A stretch of 64,000 nt of DNA from Acanthochlamys bracteata (lineage: Eukaryota; Streptophyta; Magnoliopsida; Pandanales; Velloziaceae), in the NCBI GenBank assembly GCA_019914995.1, contig CM034138.1, positions 5,033,903-5,097,902 of the forward strand. The letters are read 5' to 3'. Shown here piece by piece: positions 49,101 through 60,885 of the stretch. Within the stretch, counting starts at the first letter, position 1; each line of letters starts with the position of its first letter. The notes beneath the pieces are model-generated. The model worked only from the letters and a program-made list of their open reading frames with translations, had not been told where the DNA came from and searched no databases. Position numbers and translations under genes: made by a program.

Positions 49101-52100
49101 CCAGCAACGAGTTACGCTGCCCCTTGCCTTGATAGTTTGGTTGCGAGCTCGTCTGTATCATTCTGCTTCTTCTTGACTTTCTAGTTTGCTTGCGTGTGAT
49201 TGTTTTTCTTGTGCTTGGTTTGTTTCAACTCTAAAAAAGATTGGACTTCTGGCTGTGTGTCCAACTTGTCTTCAATGCTCGCTATCTACTAAGCTATCAC
49301 TCAATTTAATAGTTAAGTTTCCTTCTCTTATGAATCTTCGCTGCAATCCTATCTTTCTTAGTATGCTTGCTTAGTTATTTTTCTCCTACCTCCACTTTGT
49401 TTCAGGTTGTTAAACCAGCGAAATGCGGGTTGGAGGGTCAATATGTTAACAAACCAGGAATGTAAGTACCGGTCTAGCAAAAGTGCCTGTTTTCATGATG
49501 CTTAAGTTGCTTAAGTTTGTGTTGGTCTGAGTAATTAGCTTCTCCAGCTGATCTGATTGTTGAACTAGACATCTTGCAATTTTTTTTTCTGTTTCAGCAA
49601 TTTAATGAATGGAAGCTTGTTACAAGTAACAGGTGAGAATTAGTAGGTCGTGAATTGTTATTTTGATTCATCTTTGTCTGTAATGTCCCAAGAATGTCTT
49701 GTCTGCTTATGCTACTAAGTTTGTTGGTAGGAAATTTTGGATGCTTCCTTTGCTGCATGTTCTATATGGTGTTTTGTATTACTGAATGCTTAGTAGTAAG
49801 TCCTGTTTATTGTCTGACATGCTTTTTGGAGGAAAAAGCGCAGTCGCAGTTGCTTTCTATCGAGATAGCTTATTGTTTCGAGTGAATTCAAGAGTTACTC
49901 TAGGAAAGATATTTGATTATTACATCGTTATTCCCTAAATCATGTTTTCAGAAAACTTCTAATGGCAGACTTAGTTAACTACAAGGTCATACTAATCTTG
50001 GATGTTCGCCAAATTTGAGACAACCAATATAATAACTATTAGGTCATCCTATTTCTTAGGCATGTTAGGTCATTCTGTTAATCAGTACTGTTTTTTTTGC
50101 CTACTATGCTGTGTAGCTGTTTTGTGGGAAGGCGATTAGTTTTTCTCTTTTTGGTTGTGGTTTTAAATTGATACATCTTGCCTAAAAGGTCATAAACATG
50201 AGTAACATAATTTTTCTAAGAAATTCTTGACAAATAACTCTAGTGCAACATTACTTATATGATATCTTTCTTTCTATTCTCTTTTTGTTTTCGGTTATGT
50301 CACTTTCTATTCGTTTCAGGTTAAAAGAACTAAAGAGGTTTGGTTGGCGAGTCAATTTGCCTTCAACGCCAGCAATGAGATTTGCCGCCACTTGCCTTGA
50401 TAGTTTAGTTGCGAGCTCGTCTGTATCATTCTGCTTCTTAACTTTCTAAGCTTGCTTGAGTGTGATTGTTTTTCTTGTGCCTGCTTTGTTTCAACTCTAA
50501 AAAAGATTAGACTTCTGGCTGGGTGTCTAACTTGTCTTCAATGCTCGCGATTTGACTAAGCTATCACTCAACTTAACAGTTAAGTTTCCTTCTCTTTTGA
50601 ATCTTCGCTGCAAGTTCCTAGCTTACTTGGTGTGCTTGCTTAATTATTTCTCTCCTATCTCCCAATTTGTTTCAGGTTGTTAAACCACGGGACTGCCAGT
50701 TGGAGGGTCAATGTGTTAGAAAACCAGGAATGTAGGTACCGGGCTATTTAAGGTGCCTGTTTTCATGATGCTTAAGTTCCTTAAGTTTGTGTTGCACTTA
50801 GTAATTAGTTTCTCCAGCTGATCTGATTGTTGAAGTAGGCATCTTGCAATTTCTTTTATGGTTTCAGCAATTTAATGAATGGAAGCTTGTTACAAGTAAC
50901 AGGTCAGAGTTAGTAGTTCGTGAATTGTTATTTTGATTCATGTTTGTCTGTAATGTTCCAAGAATGTCTTGTCTGCTTATGCTATTATGTTTGTTGGTAG
51001 GAAATTTTGGATGCTTCCTTTGCTGCATGTTCTATATGGTGTTTTGTATTAATGAATGCTTAGTAGTAAGTTCTATTTATTGTCTAACTTGCTTTTTGGA
51101 GGAAAAAGCGCAGTCGCAGTTGCTTTCTATCGAGATAGCTTATTGTTTCGAGTGAATTCAAGAGTTACTCTAGGAAAGATATTTGATTACTACATGGTTA
51201 TTCCCTAAACCATTTTTTCAGAAAATGTTTTATGGCAGACTTAGTTAACTACAAGGTCAAACTAATCTTGGATGTTCGCTAAAGTTGAAACAACCAATAT
51301 AATAACTGATAGGTAATTCTATTACTTAGGTATGTTAGAACATTCTGTTATTCTGTACTGCTATTTTTCTATTATGCTCTTTTTGTTTGTCGTTTTAAAT
51401 TGATGCATCATGCCTAAAAGGGCATAAACTTGAATAACACAATTTCTCTAAGAAATTAGATATAAATAACTCTAGTGCAACATTACTTATATGATATCTT
51501 GTGTTGTATTCTCTTTTTGTTTTTGCTTATGTCACTTTAAGTCATTTCAATTATCTCATTTTTATCCTCTTTTGCATCCTTCGTCTTTTAGGTTTTTAGG
51601 ACTGGATGATCTAAATGACATAAGTGTTTTCTCAAAAGGGGATCTAATCTTTTGTTTTGTTTAATTTTGTTACAAGAAATAACTCTGGTGATGAGGTCTT
51701 ATTTTGAACAATGATGGGAATTATATGAGTTATCTTTCTTTCTGAATTGCTGCCTTTTGTTTTGCTTTCATACTGTTTCGTATCTTTCTATTCGTTTAAG
51801 GTTAAAAGAACTAAAGAGGTTTGGTTGGCGGGTCAATTTGCCTTCAATGCCAGCAATGAGATTCGCCGCCACTTGCCTTGATAGTTTAGTTGCGAGCTCG
51901 TCTGTATCATTCAGCTTCTTAACTTTCGAAGCTTGCTTGCGTGTGATTGTTTTTCTTGTGCCTGTTTTGTTACAGCTCTAAAATTGATTGGACTTCTGGC
52001 TGGGTGTCCAATTTGTCATCGAAGCTTGCGAACTACTAAGCTATCACTCAACTTAATATTTAAGTTTCCTTCTCTTATGAATCTTCGCTGCAATCCTATC

Positions 52101-52549
52101 TTTCTTAGTATCCTTGCTCAATTACTTTTCTCCTACCTCCCACTTTGTTTCAGGTTGTTAAACCAGCGGACTGCCAATTGGGAGGATCAATGTGTTACTA
52201 AATCAGGAATCTACGTACCGAGATAGTTAAGGTGTCTATTTTCATGATAGTTAAGTTGCTTAAGTTTGTGTTGCGCTGAGTAATTAGCTTCTCCAGCTGA
52301 TCTGATTGTTGAACTAGACATCTTGCAATTTTCTTTTCTGTTTCAGCAATTTAATGAATGGAAGCTTGTTACAAGTAACAGGTCAGAATTAGTAGTTCAT
52401 GAATTGTTATTTTGATTCATCTTTGTCTGTAATGTCCCAAACATGTCTTGTCTGCTTATGCTACTATATTTTTGGTAGGAAATTTTGGATGCTTCTTTGC
52501 TGCATGTTCTATTGGTGTTTTGTATTAATGAATGCTTAGTAGTAAGTTC

Positions 52550-53960
52550 TATTTATCTTTTTATCCGTTGGTTTTTGAAGGAAAAAGCTTATTTAGTCAT
52601 GGTCAATTTCTTCAATGCCAGATAGCTTATTGTGCCTCTTGAATTGATAGTTTACTCTAGGAAAGATATTTGATTATTACATGGTTATTCCTTAAAGTTT
52701 TTTTTTCAGAAAATGTTTTTCTTGGCAGACTTTGTTAACTAAAAGGTCAAACTAATCTTGGATGTTCCAACTAAAGTTGAAACAACCAATATAATAACTG
52801 ATAGTTAAGGTTCATTCTCTTTTGAACATTCTGTTATTCTGTACTACTATTTTTCTATTATGCTCTTTTTGTTTGTCGTTTTAAATTGATGCATCATACC
52901 CTAACTTTGCATAAGGTTGAATAAACCAATTTCTCTAAGAAATTAGATATAAATAACTCTAGTGCAAATAAACTTATATGATATCTTGTGTTGTATTCTC
53001 TTTGTTTTTTTTTTTGCTTATGTCACTTTAAGTCATTTCAATTATCTCATTTTTATCCTCTTTTGCATCCTTCGTCTTTTAGGTTTTTAGGACTTGATGA
53101 TCTAAACATCTTGCAAGTTTCTTTTCCGTTTTCAAAAGGGGAATAATCTTTGTTTTGTTTAATTTCAGGTTACAAGAATCAGAAGCGCTAGTTGATGAGG
53201 TCTTATTTTGAACAATCTTTGGGAATACTGTCCCAAAAAGTTCTTGTCTGCTTTGGTTACTATGTTTGTTGGTTGAATTTGTGGTTCTTGCCTGTATGTC
53301 TTGCTTTCATTTTGTTTAATGAATCTTTCTAGTTCTGTTTATTGTTGAAAAGCTTTTTTGGAAAGAGGTTTGGTTTTTCGGGTCAATTTGCCTTCAATGC
53401 CAGCAATTGAAGATTATTGTCTGACATGCCTTTTAGTTTACTACATGGTTATTCTGTATTTTTCAGCTTTTTAAGAGGCAGACTTGTTAACTTGCGTGTG
53501 ATTGTTTTTCTTGTGCCTGTTTTGTTACAGCTCTAAAATTGATTGGACTTCTGGCTGGGTGTCCAATTTGTAGGCATAGAACTTATTGAACTTATACAGT
53601 CACTGTTTTTTTTTATTTAAGTTTCCTTCTCTTTGAATCTTCGCTGCAATTTTTATCTTTTTTAGTATCCTTTTTAAATTACTTTTTCATCATACCTCCC
53701 ACTTTGTTTCAGGTTGTTAAACCAAAAGCGGACTGCCAATTGGGAGGATCAATTTGTTACTAAATCTTGAAAAAACTCTAGTGCGAGATAGTTAAGGTGT
53801 CTATTTTCTTTGATAGTTAAGTTCTCTTTTTGTTTTGCTGAGTAATTAGCTTCTCAGCTGATCTGATTGTTGAACTAGACATCTTTTTAGGTTTTCTTTT
53901 CTGTTTCAGCAATTTAATGAATGGAATTGTGATTGTTACAAGTAACAGGGGAATTAGTAG
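52550..53960 (+). repeat. Scrambled mosaic unit
   Basis: Fragments of the standard unit appear in the wrong order or fused mid-module: CAATTTCTTCAATGCCAG joined to GATAGCTTATTGTG near 52,610, AGCAATTGAAGATTATTGTCTGACATGCC near 53,400, and AAACCAAAAGCGGACTGCC near 53,722, where an AAAG is inserted in module 4. Runs of T are longer than elsewhere. It may be a real rearranged unit or a consensus error in a collapsed repeat. Confidence 0.6.
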
Positions 53961-54493
53961 TCTTTTGTTTTGTTATTTTGATTCATCTTTGTCTGTAATG
54001 TCCCAAACATGTCTTGTCTGCTTATGCTACTATATTTTTGGTAGGAAATTTTGGATGCTTCCTTTGCCTTTCTGAATTCATTGTGCTGCCTGTATGTCTT
54101 GCTTTCATACTGTTTCGTATCTTTTTATCCGTTTCGGGTTAAAAGAACTAAAGAAGCTTATTTGGCGGGTCAATTTGCCTTCAATGCCAGCAACGAGTTA
54201 TGCTGCCTCTTGCCTTGATAGTTTGGTTGCGAGCTCGTCTGTATCATTCTGCTTCTTCTTGACTTCCTAGTTTGCTTGTGTGTGATTGTTTTTCTTGTGC
54301 CTGCTTTGTCTCAGCTCTAAAAAAGATTAGACTTCTGGATGGGTGTCCAACTTGTCTTCAATGCTCGCGATTTACTAAGCTATCACTCAACTTCATAGTT
54401 AAGGTTCATTCTCTTTTGAATCATTGCTCCAACTTACTACCTTTCTTATTATGCTTGCTTAATTATTTTTCTCCTACCTCCACTTTGTTTCAG

Positions 54494-54549
54494 GTTGTTA
54501 AACCAGCTGACTGCCAGTTGGAGGGTCAATGTGTTAATAAACCAGGAAT
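54494..54549 (+). other. Example exon-like module 4 (56 bp)
   Basis: It is bounded by CTTTGTTTCAG| on the left and |GTAAGTACC on the right, both near-consensus plant splice sites. The inside reads in frame as VVKPADCQLEGQCVNKPG without a stop. Equivalent modules at 49,409, 50,677, 52,155, 53,714, 56,063 and 57,422 keep the acceptor, but the donor GT is retained in only some (for example lost in AATCCAAGT at about 57,477). Predicted from sequence only. Confidence 0.4.
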
Positions 54550-56898
54550 GTAAGTACCGGGCTAGCGAAAGTGCCTGTTTTCATGATGCTTAAGTTGCTT
54601 AAGTTTGTATTGCTCTTAGTAATTAGCTTCTCCAGCTGATCTGATTGTTGAACTAGACATCTTGCATTTTCTTTTCCGTTTTCAGCAATTTAATAAATGG
54701 AAGCTTGTTACAAGTAACAGGTCAGAATTAGTAGTTCATGAATTGTTATTTTGATTCATCTTTGTCTGTACTGTCCCAAAAATGTCTTGTCTGCTTATGC
54801 TACTATGTTTGTTGGTTGGAAATTTTGGATGCTTTCTTTGCTGAATGTTCTATATGGTGTTTTGTATTAATGAATGCTTAGTAGTAAGTTCTGTTTATTG
54901 TCTGACATGCTTTTTGGAGGAAAAAGCGCAGTCGCAGTTGCTTTCTATCGAGTAGCTAATTGTTTCGAGTGAATTGAAGAGTTATTGTCTGACATGCTTT
55001 TTGATTACTACATGGTTATTCCGTACCATTTTTTCAGCAAATTTTTAGAGGCAGACTTAGTTAACTACAAGGTCATACTAATCTTCGATGTTTGCCAAAG
55101 TTGCGACAGCCAATATAATAACTGTTAGGTCATTCTATTACTTAGGCATGTTAGAACATTGTGTTATACAGTACTGTTTTTTTTTTATTATGCTATGTAG
55201 CTGTTTTTGTGAAGGTGACGACTTTTTCTCTTTTTGATTATCTTTTTAAATTGATGCATCATACCTAAGATGTCATAAGCTTGAGTAATCATACCAAAAA
55301 TGTCATAAACTTGAGTAACAAAATTTCTCTAAGAAATTCTTGAAAAAAAACTCTAGTGCAACATTACTTATATGATATCTTTCCTTCTGTTCTCTTTTTG
55401 TTTTCGGTTAATTATCTCATGTTTATTCTCTTTTGCATCGTTCGTCTTTTAGGTTTAGAGGAATGGGTGATCTAAATAACTGCAATTGTGATTAAGCTTC
55501 GCAACAGGGGGATCTAATCTTTTGTTTTGTTTAATTTCAGGTTATAAGAATCATGCAAGCGCTAGTAATGAGGTCTTCTTTTGAACAATGATGGGAATAA
55601 GTGAAGCAGTTATTCGGTTGGTTGGTTAAGGTACGCACTTTTCTAAATTCTTGGTGCTGCCTGTATGTCTTGCTTTCATACTGTTTCGTATCTTTGTCTT
55701 CGTTTCAGGTTAAGAAGTAAAGAGGTTTGGTTGGCGGGTGAATTTGCCTTGAATGCCAGCATTGAGATACGCCGCCACTTGCCTTGATAGTTAGTTGCGA
55801 GCTCGTCTGTATCATTCTACTTCTTCTTAACTTTCTCAGTTTGCTTGCGTGTGATTTTTTTTCTTGTGCCTGCTTTGTTTAACCTCTATAAAAGATTGGA
55901 CTTCTGGCTGTGTGTCCAACTTGTCTTCAATGCTTGCTATCTACTAAGCTATCACTCAACTTAATAGTTAAGTTTCCTTCTCTTATGAATCTTCGCTGCA
56001 ATCCTATCTTTCTTAGTATCCTTGCGTAATTATTTTTATCCTACCTCCCACTTAGTTTCAGGTTGTTAAACCAGCGGACTGCCAGTTGGAGGGTCAATGT
56101 GTTAATAAATCAGGAATCTAAGTACCGAGATAGTTAACGTTCCTGTTTTCATGATGCTTAAGTTGCTTAAGTTTGTGTTGCGCTGAGTAATTAGCTTCTC
56201 TGGCTGATCTGATTGTTGAACTAGGCATCTTACAATTTCTTTTCTGTTTTCTGCAATTTAATGAATGGAAGCTTGTTACAAGTAACAGGTGAGAATTAGT
56301 AGGTCGTGAATTGTTATTTTGATTCATCTTTGTCTGTAATGTTCCAAGAATGTCTTGACCGCTTATGCTACTAAGTTTGTTGGTAGGAAATTTTGGATGC
56401 TTCCTTTGCTGCATGTTCTATCTGGTGTTTTGTATTAAAGAATGCTTAGTACTAGGTTCTGTTTATTGTTTTGACATGCATTTTGGAGGAAAAAGCGCAG
56501 TCGCAGTCAGTTTCTATCGAGATAGCTTATTGTTTCGAGTGAATTCAAGAGTTACTCTAGGAAAGATATTTGATTACTACATCGTTATTTCCTGAACCAT
56601 TTTTTCAGAATATTTTTTGTGGATGACTTAGTAACTACAAGGTCATACAAATCTTGGATGTTCGCTACATTTGACACAACCAATAAAATAACTCTAGTGC
56701 AACATTACTTATATGTTATATTGCCTTCAATTCTCTTTTTGTTTTCGCTTATGTCATTTTAAGTCGTTAATTATCTCATGTTTATCCTCTTTTGCATCCT
56801 TCGTCTTTTAGGTTTCTAGGACTTGATGATCTAAATAACTACAAGTGTGATTAAGCTTCTCAATAGGGGATCTAATCTTTTGTTTTGTTTAATTTCAG

Positions 56899-57490
56899 GT
56901 TATAAGAATCATGCAAGCGCTGGTGATGAGGTCTTATTTTGAACAATGATTGTAATAAGTGAAGCAGTTATTCGATTGGTTGGTTAAGGTACGCGCTTTT
57001 CTGAATTCGTCTTGCTGCCTGTATGTCTATCTTTCATACTGTTTCGTATCTTTCTATTCGTTGCAGGTTAAAAGAACTAAAGAGGTTTAGTTGGCAGGTC
57101 AATTTGCCTTCAACGACAGCAATGATTTACGCGGACCCTTGCTTTGATAGTTTAGTTGCGAGCTCGTCTGTATCATTCTGCTTCTTCTTAACTTTCTAAG
57201 CTTGCTTGCGTGGAATTGTTTTTCTTGTGCCTGCTTTGTTACAGCTCTAAAAAAGATTGGTCTTCTGGCTGGGTGTCCAACTTGTCTTCAATGCTCGCGA
57301 TCTGCTAAGCTTTTACTCAACTTAAGAGTTAAGTTTCCTTCTCTTATGAACTTAGCTGCAATCCTACCTTTCTTAGTATGCTTGCTTAATTATTTTTCTA
57401 CTACCTCCCACTTTGTTTCAGGTTGTTAAACCAGCAGACTGCCAGTTGGAGGGTCAATGTGTTAATAAATCAGGAATCCAAGTACCGAGA
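56899..57490 (+). other. Example quartet of exon-like modules
   Basis: Four module starts, each right after a pyrimidine tract and (T)TNCAG: GTTATAAGAATCATGCAAGC (56,900), GTTAAAAGAACTAAAGAGG (57,068), CTCTAAAAAAGATTGGTCTT (57,244) and GTTGTTAAACCAGCAGACTG (57,422). The spacing is 168-178 bp. Module 1 ends GGTTAAG|GTACGCGC, a possible donor. Modules share the pattern [acceptor]GTTA/TAAAAGAA..., then a G/C-richer core related to GGTTGGAGGGTCAA, then TTCAA-GC. Module 2 contains in-frame stops in most copies. Confidence 0.55.
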
Positions 57491-58925
57491 TAGTTAAGGT
57501 GTCTATTTTCATGATACTTAAGTTGCTTAAGTTTGTGTTTGTGCTGAGCAATTAGCTTCTCCAGCTGATCTGATTGTTGAACTAGACATCTTGCAATTTT
57601 CTTTTCTGTTTCAGCAATTTAATGAATGGAAGCTTGTTACAAGTAACAGGTAAGAATTAGTAGTTCATGAATTGTTATTTTGATTCATCTTTGTCTGTAC
57701 TGTCCCAAAAATGTCTTGTCTGCTTATGCTACTATGTTTGTTGGTTGGAAATTTTGGATGCTTTCTTTGCTGAATGTTCTATATGGTGTTTTGTATTAAT
57801 GAATGCTTAGTAGTAAGTTTTGTTTATTGTCTGACATGCTTTTTGGAGAAAAAGCAGAGTCGCAGTTGGTTTCTATTGAGATAGCTTATTATTTCGAGTG
57901 AATTCAAGAGTTACTCTAGGAAAGATTTCTTATTACTACATCGTTATTCCCTAAACTACTTTTTCAAAAAAAATGATAAAGGCAAACTTAGCTAACTAAA
58001 ATGTCTTACAAATCTTGGATGTTCGCCAAATTTTAGACAACCAATATAATAACTGTTAGGTACTTCTATTACTTAGGCATGCTAGAACATTCTATTATTC
58101 AGTACTGCTTTTTCTCTATTATGGTAAAGCGATGAGTTTTTCTCATTTTGTTTGTCGTTTAAACTGATGAATCATGCCTAAAAAGTGATCAACTTGAGTA
58201 ACATAATTTCTGTACAAATAACTCTAGTGCAACATTACTTATATGATATATTGCCTTGTCTTTTCTTTTTGTTTTTACTTATGTCACTTTAAGTCGTTAA
58301 TTATCTCATGTTTATCCTCTTTTGCATCCTTCGTCTTTTAGGTTTCTAGGACCGGATGATCTAAATAACTGCAAGTGTGATTAAGCTTCCCAATAGGGGG
58401 ATCTAATCTTTTGTTTTGTTTAATTTCAGGTTATAAGAATCATGCAAGCGCTGGTGATGACGTCTTATTTTGAACAATGATGGTAATAAGTGAAGCAGTT
58501 ATTCGCTTGGTTGGTTAAGGTACGCGCTTTTCTGAATTCGTGGTGCTGCCTGTATGTCTTGCTTCATACTGTTTCATATCTTTCTATTCGTTTCAGGTTA
58601 ACATACCTAAAGAGGTTTGGTTTGCGTCAATTTGCCTTCAACGCCAGCAATGAGTTACGCAGACCCTTGCCTTGATAGTTTAGTTGCGAGCTCGTCTGTA
58701 TCATTCTGCTTCTTCTTAACTTTCTAAGCTAGCTTGCGTGTGATTGTTTTGCTTGTGCCTGCTTTGTTACAGCTCTAAAAAAGATTGGACTTCTGGCTGG
58801 GTGTCCAACTTGTCTTCAATGCTCGCAATCTGCTAAGCTATCACTCAACTTAATAGTTAAGTTTCCTTCTCTTATGAACTTCGCTGCAACTTCCTACCTT
58901 TCTTAGTATGCTTACTTAGTTGTCT

Positions 58926-59026
58926 TTTAGTGATTGATACAACTTATATGCACATGTGAATGTTTTTCTTTTTACTTTAGAACAAATGCTAATTTTTGTT
59001 GATGAAGTCTTTGATTTGCAGGTTTG
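58926..59026. other. Transition from array to flanking duplication
   Basis: The last unit breaks off after TTTCTTAGTATGCTTAC at about 58,915. About 100 bp of T-rich sequence follows, ending in a TTTGCAG acceptor-like site at about 59,021. Confidence 0.4.
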
Positions 59027-59647
59027 CAGGGATGGTACTATATAATGAATGGGTTCCTTTGCATTTTCTTTCTTTTAATTGCTTCTATGTTTCATTTTTG
59101 GTATATATCTTCTTGGTGACTTTTTTCACAGGGTACCTGCTTGAGAATGTTGAGATAATAATAACTGCAGTTTGTTTAGCAGGGTAGACTATTAGCTTTT
59201 GGTGTTTCATTTTGCAGGAAGACATCTAGTTGCAACTTTGTAGTTATATTTTCAGTGTCTGTACTTTCTAATTTCACAAATATGGTTTGATTGGCTTATG
59301 ATCTTGTTACTAACCTTACGAATATATTCTGTCATGAAGCTTTGAACTGCTAGCGATAGTTAGAGGTGTAAATCTTGGATGGACTAAACGGGCTTGCCCA
59401 TGGCCTGGCCAAACAGCCGTCTGGCCCGTGTATAGCAACGTAATCTCGCCAATCCGGTCCAGCAGGTAGTATCAAGGCAATATTATCAGCCTGTTGGGTG
59501 ACCCGCCCGCTCGATTACTGTGCATTTTGATTGGTGAACGATATACTGTTGACCTGATCAATAATGACAGTTGACCAAGTCAACTTATAATAAAAAAATA
59601 AATAATTTATTTTTATCTTAATAATTATTTTTAAAATTATTTATTTA

Positions 59648-59684
<37 letters not shown>

Positions 59685-60885
59685 AGATACAGGGTAGGGC
59701 TAGGCCACTAAAATTACACTTGGACTTGCCCGACCCGTCCAGCTCACTTGACTCGGGATGTCGGGTTAGGTCAGACTGCCCTGCTAATATTTACACCTCT
59801 AGAGATAATAGACAATCTTGTGTGTAACAAGTTATTGATATATTTAAAACTATTTTTTTTGAAGGAAGCTACTTTTAAATAATAGTCTTGCTTGGTCTAA
59901 TATTCAAATTATTTCGGTTGTTAGTTTCGTTCTTCAAAAACCCTTATCATTTGATTTTTTTAATAATGTGTCATTCTTGTCCCTTTTCCAGACGTTGGAG
60001 CACCGCTTAGGTTGGTTTGGCCATAATACTATTGGATGGTGATTTGAGTTGCAATTTATGTAATGGGTATATACACCATTATTGTTTCCTTTTGGTTTCT
60101 TTTATAAATTTCTATTGTTTGTGGGAAATTCAGGGAAAAGTTGTATTAGCAGTTAAGGAGGTTTCTTTGTTCCTCCCCTCTAGAGTGTTTCTTTTACTTG
60201 CCGATGAGCTTGTATCTTGATGTTAGTTGATCTTTCTAGGGGAACAACAGGAGGAAAGTGATAGTAACCATCAGGTTTCAGGTCTGTGCTACCTGTTCTT
60301 ATGAATTCAAGTCTTGATGTGATTTACAAGTCTCAGGAATAATTTTACACATGAAATATCAGTTCAAGTGAACGGAATGGATCGAGTTGTATGGTGTGAT
60401 TTACACTCAAGAAGTCAGCACCGACCTTCTAAAGATTTGATGAGAGCTATGACGTTATTGCCCTCAAGCAGCTGCTGTAGCATGGGCACTGAGAAGGCGG
60501 CATTCTATGTGTCCTGCAAGTTCGCATGACTTATCACAAGTACTTTGAAGAGCGTTCCATCATTTGCCACCACTACTTGTAGAGTTAGAGCCATGATGCT
60601 CAGAAGAACCTACTATCATTTGCCACCATTACTTGAAGAGTATAATTCTTCATTTTCTATAGGTACTCATATACAGTTTTGTCGGCCGATAGAATGAAAC
60701 AATGGTTTTTCTTTGACTATAATTCCTGCAATTTTAATAGCTGCACAAGATGATCTTCTTCCTGAAGTAGAGTATTACAAATTGCAGGTGAAGCATTTCC
60801 AGGAAGAGTATTGCAGTCATGTGAAATATTCTGTCGCTGGAATTACAAGCTGTATTTTGTGGTATACAGCAATCCTGTTTTTATA
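59027..60885 (+). repeat. Flank duplication, copy A
   Basis: Direct counterpart of 62,765-63,705. Matched pieces: GATGGT(A/G)CTATATAATGA, CTTTGAACTGCTAG, GAAGCTAC/GCATTTAAAT, GGAAAAG(T/C)TGTAT, GAATTCAAGTCTTGAT, TTCAAGTGAA(C/T)GGAATGGAT and GGCAATCCTGTTT. Copy A is longer because it carries a hAT MITE (59,361-59,801) and about 360 bp (60,437-60,800) absent from copy B. That segment includes a short internal repeat (TCATTTGCCACCA twice). Module-like TTGCAG/CTGCAG sites are present. No protein gene recognised. Confidence 0.85.
59361..59801. mobile_element. hAT-type MITE, 441 bp
   Basis: The left end TAGAGGTGTAAAT and the right end ATTTACACCTCTA form a 13-bp perfect terminal inverted repeat. 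It is flanked by 8-bp direct repeats GCGATAGT (59,353-59,360) and GAGATAAT (59,802-59,809), degraded at two positions. The paralogous site at 63,098-63,105 has one uninterrupted GAGACAGT, an empty site. The interior holds GC-rich GGCCCGTG/GACCCGCCCG segments and an (AT)n tract at 59,652-59,681. No transposase. An 8-bp duplication fits the hAT superfamily. Confidence 0.9.

Larger units (their letters stand above)
41311..58925 (+). repeat. 12-copy array of the 1.56-kb family
   Basis: The module-4 core (GCCAGTTGGAGGGTCAATG and variants) occurs near 42,092, 43,654, 45,243, 47,193, 48,737, 49,426, 50,695, 52,170, 53,735, 54,512, 56,081 and 57,440. Full units are about 1.54-1.59 kb. Shortened ones are 0.69, 0.78, 1.27 and 1.36 kb and one is 1.95 kb. 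Each full unit has four exon-like modules 165-180 bp apart, then GCTTAAGTTGCTTAAGTTTG, a TTGTTACAAGTAACAGG marker, ATGTCTTGTCTGCTTATGCT and a long AT-rich part. All units are in plus orientation, downstream of the right promoter. The many 60-97-codon open stretches are copies of the same Leu/Cys-rich translated intron/module sequence and are not independent genes. Confidence 0.95.

Noticed and set aside
42360..57429. Many 60-97-codon open frames in the right array as a paralogous gene family
   Set aside because: They recur because the 1.56-kb unit recurs, start at non-ATG codons or inside presumed introns, and are broken differently in each unit.
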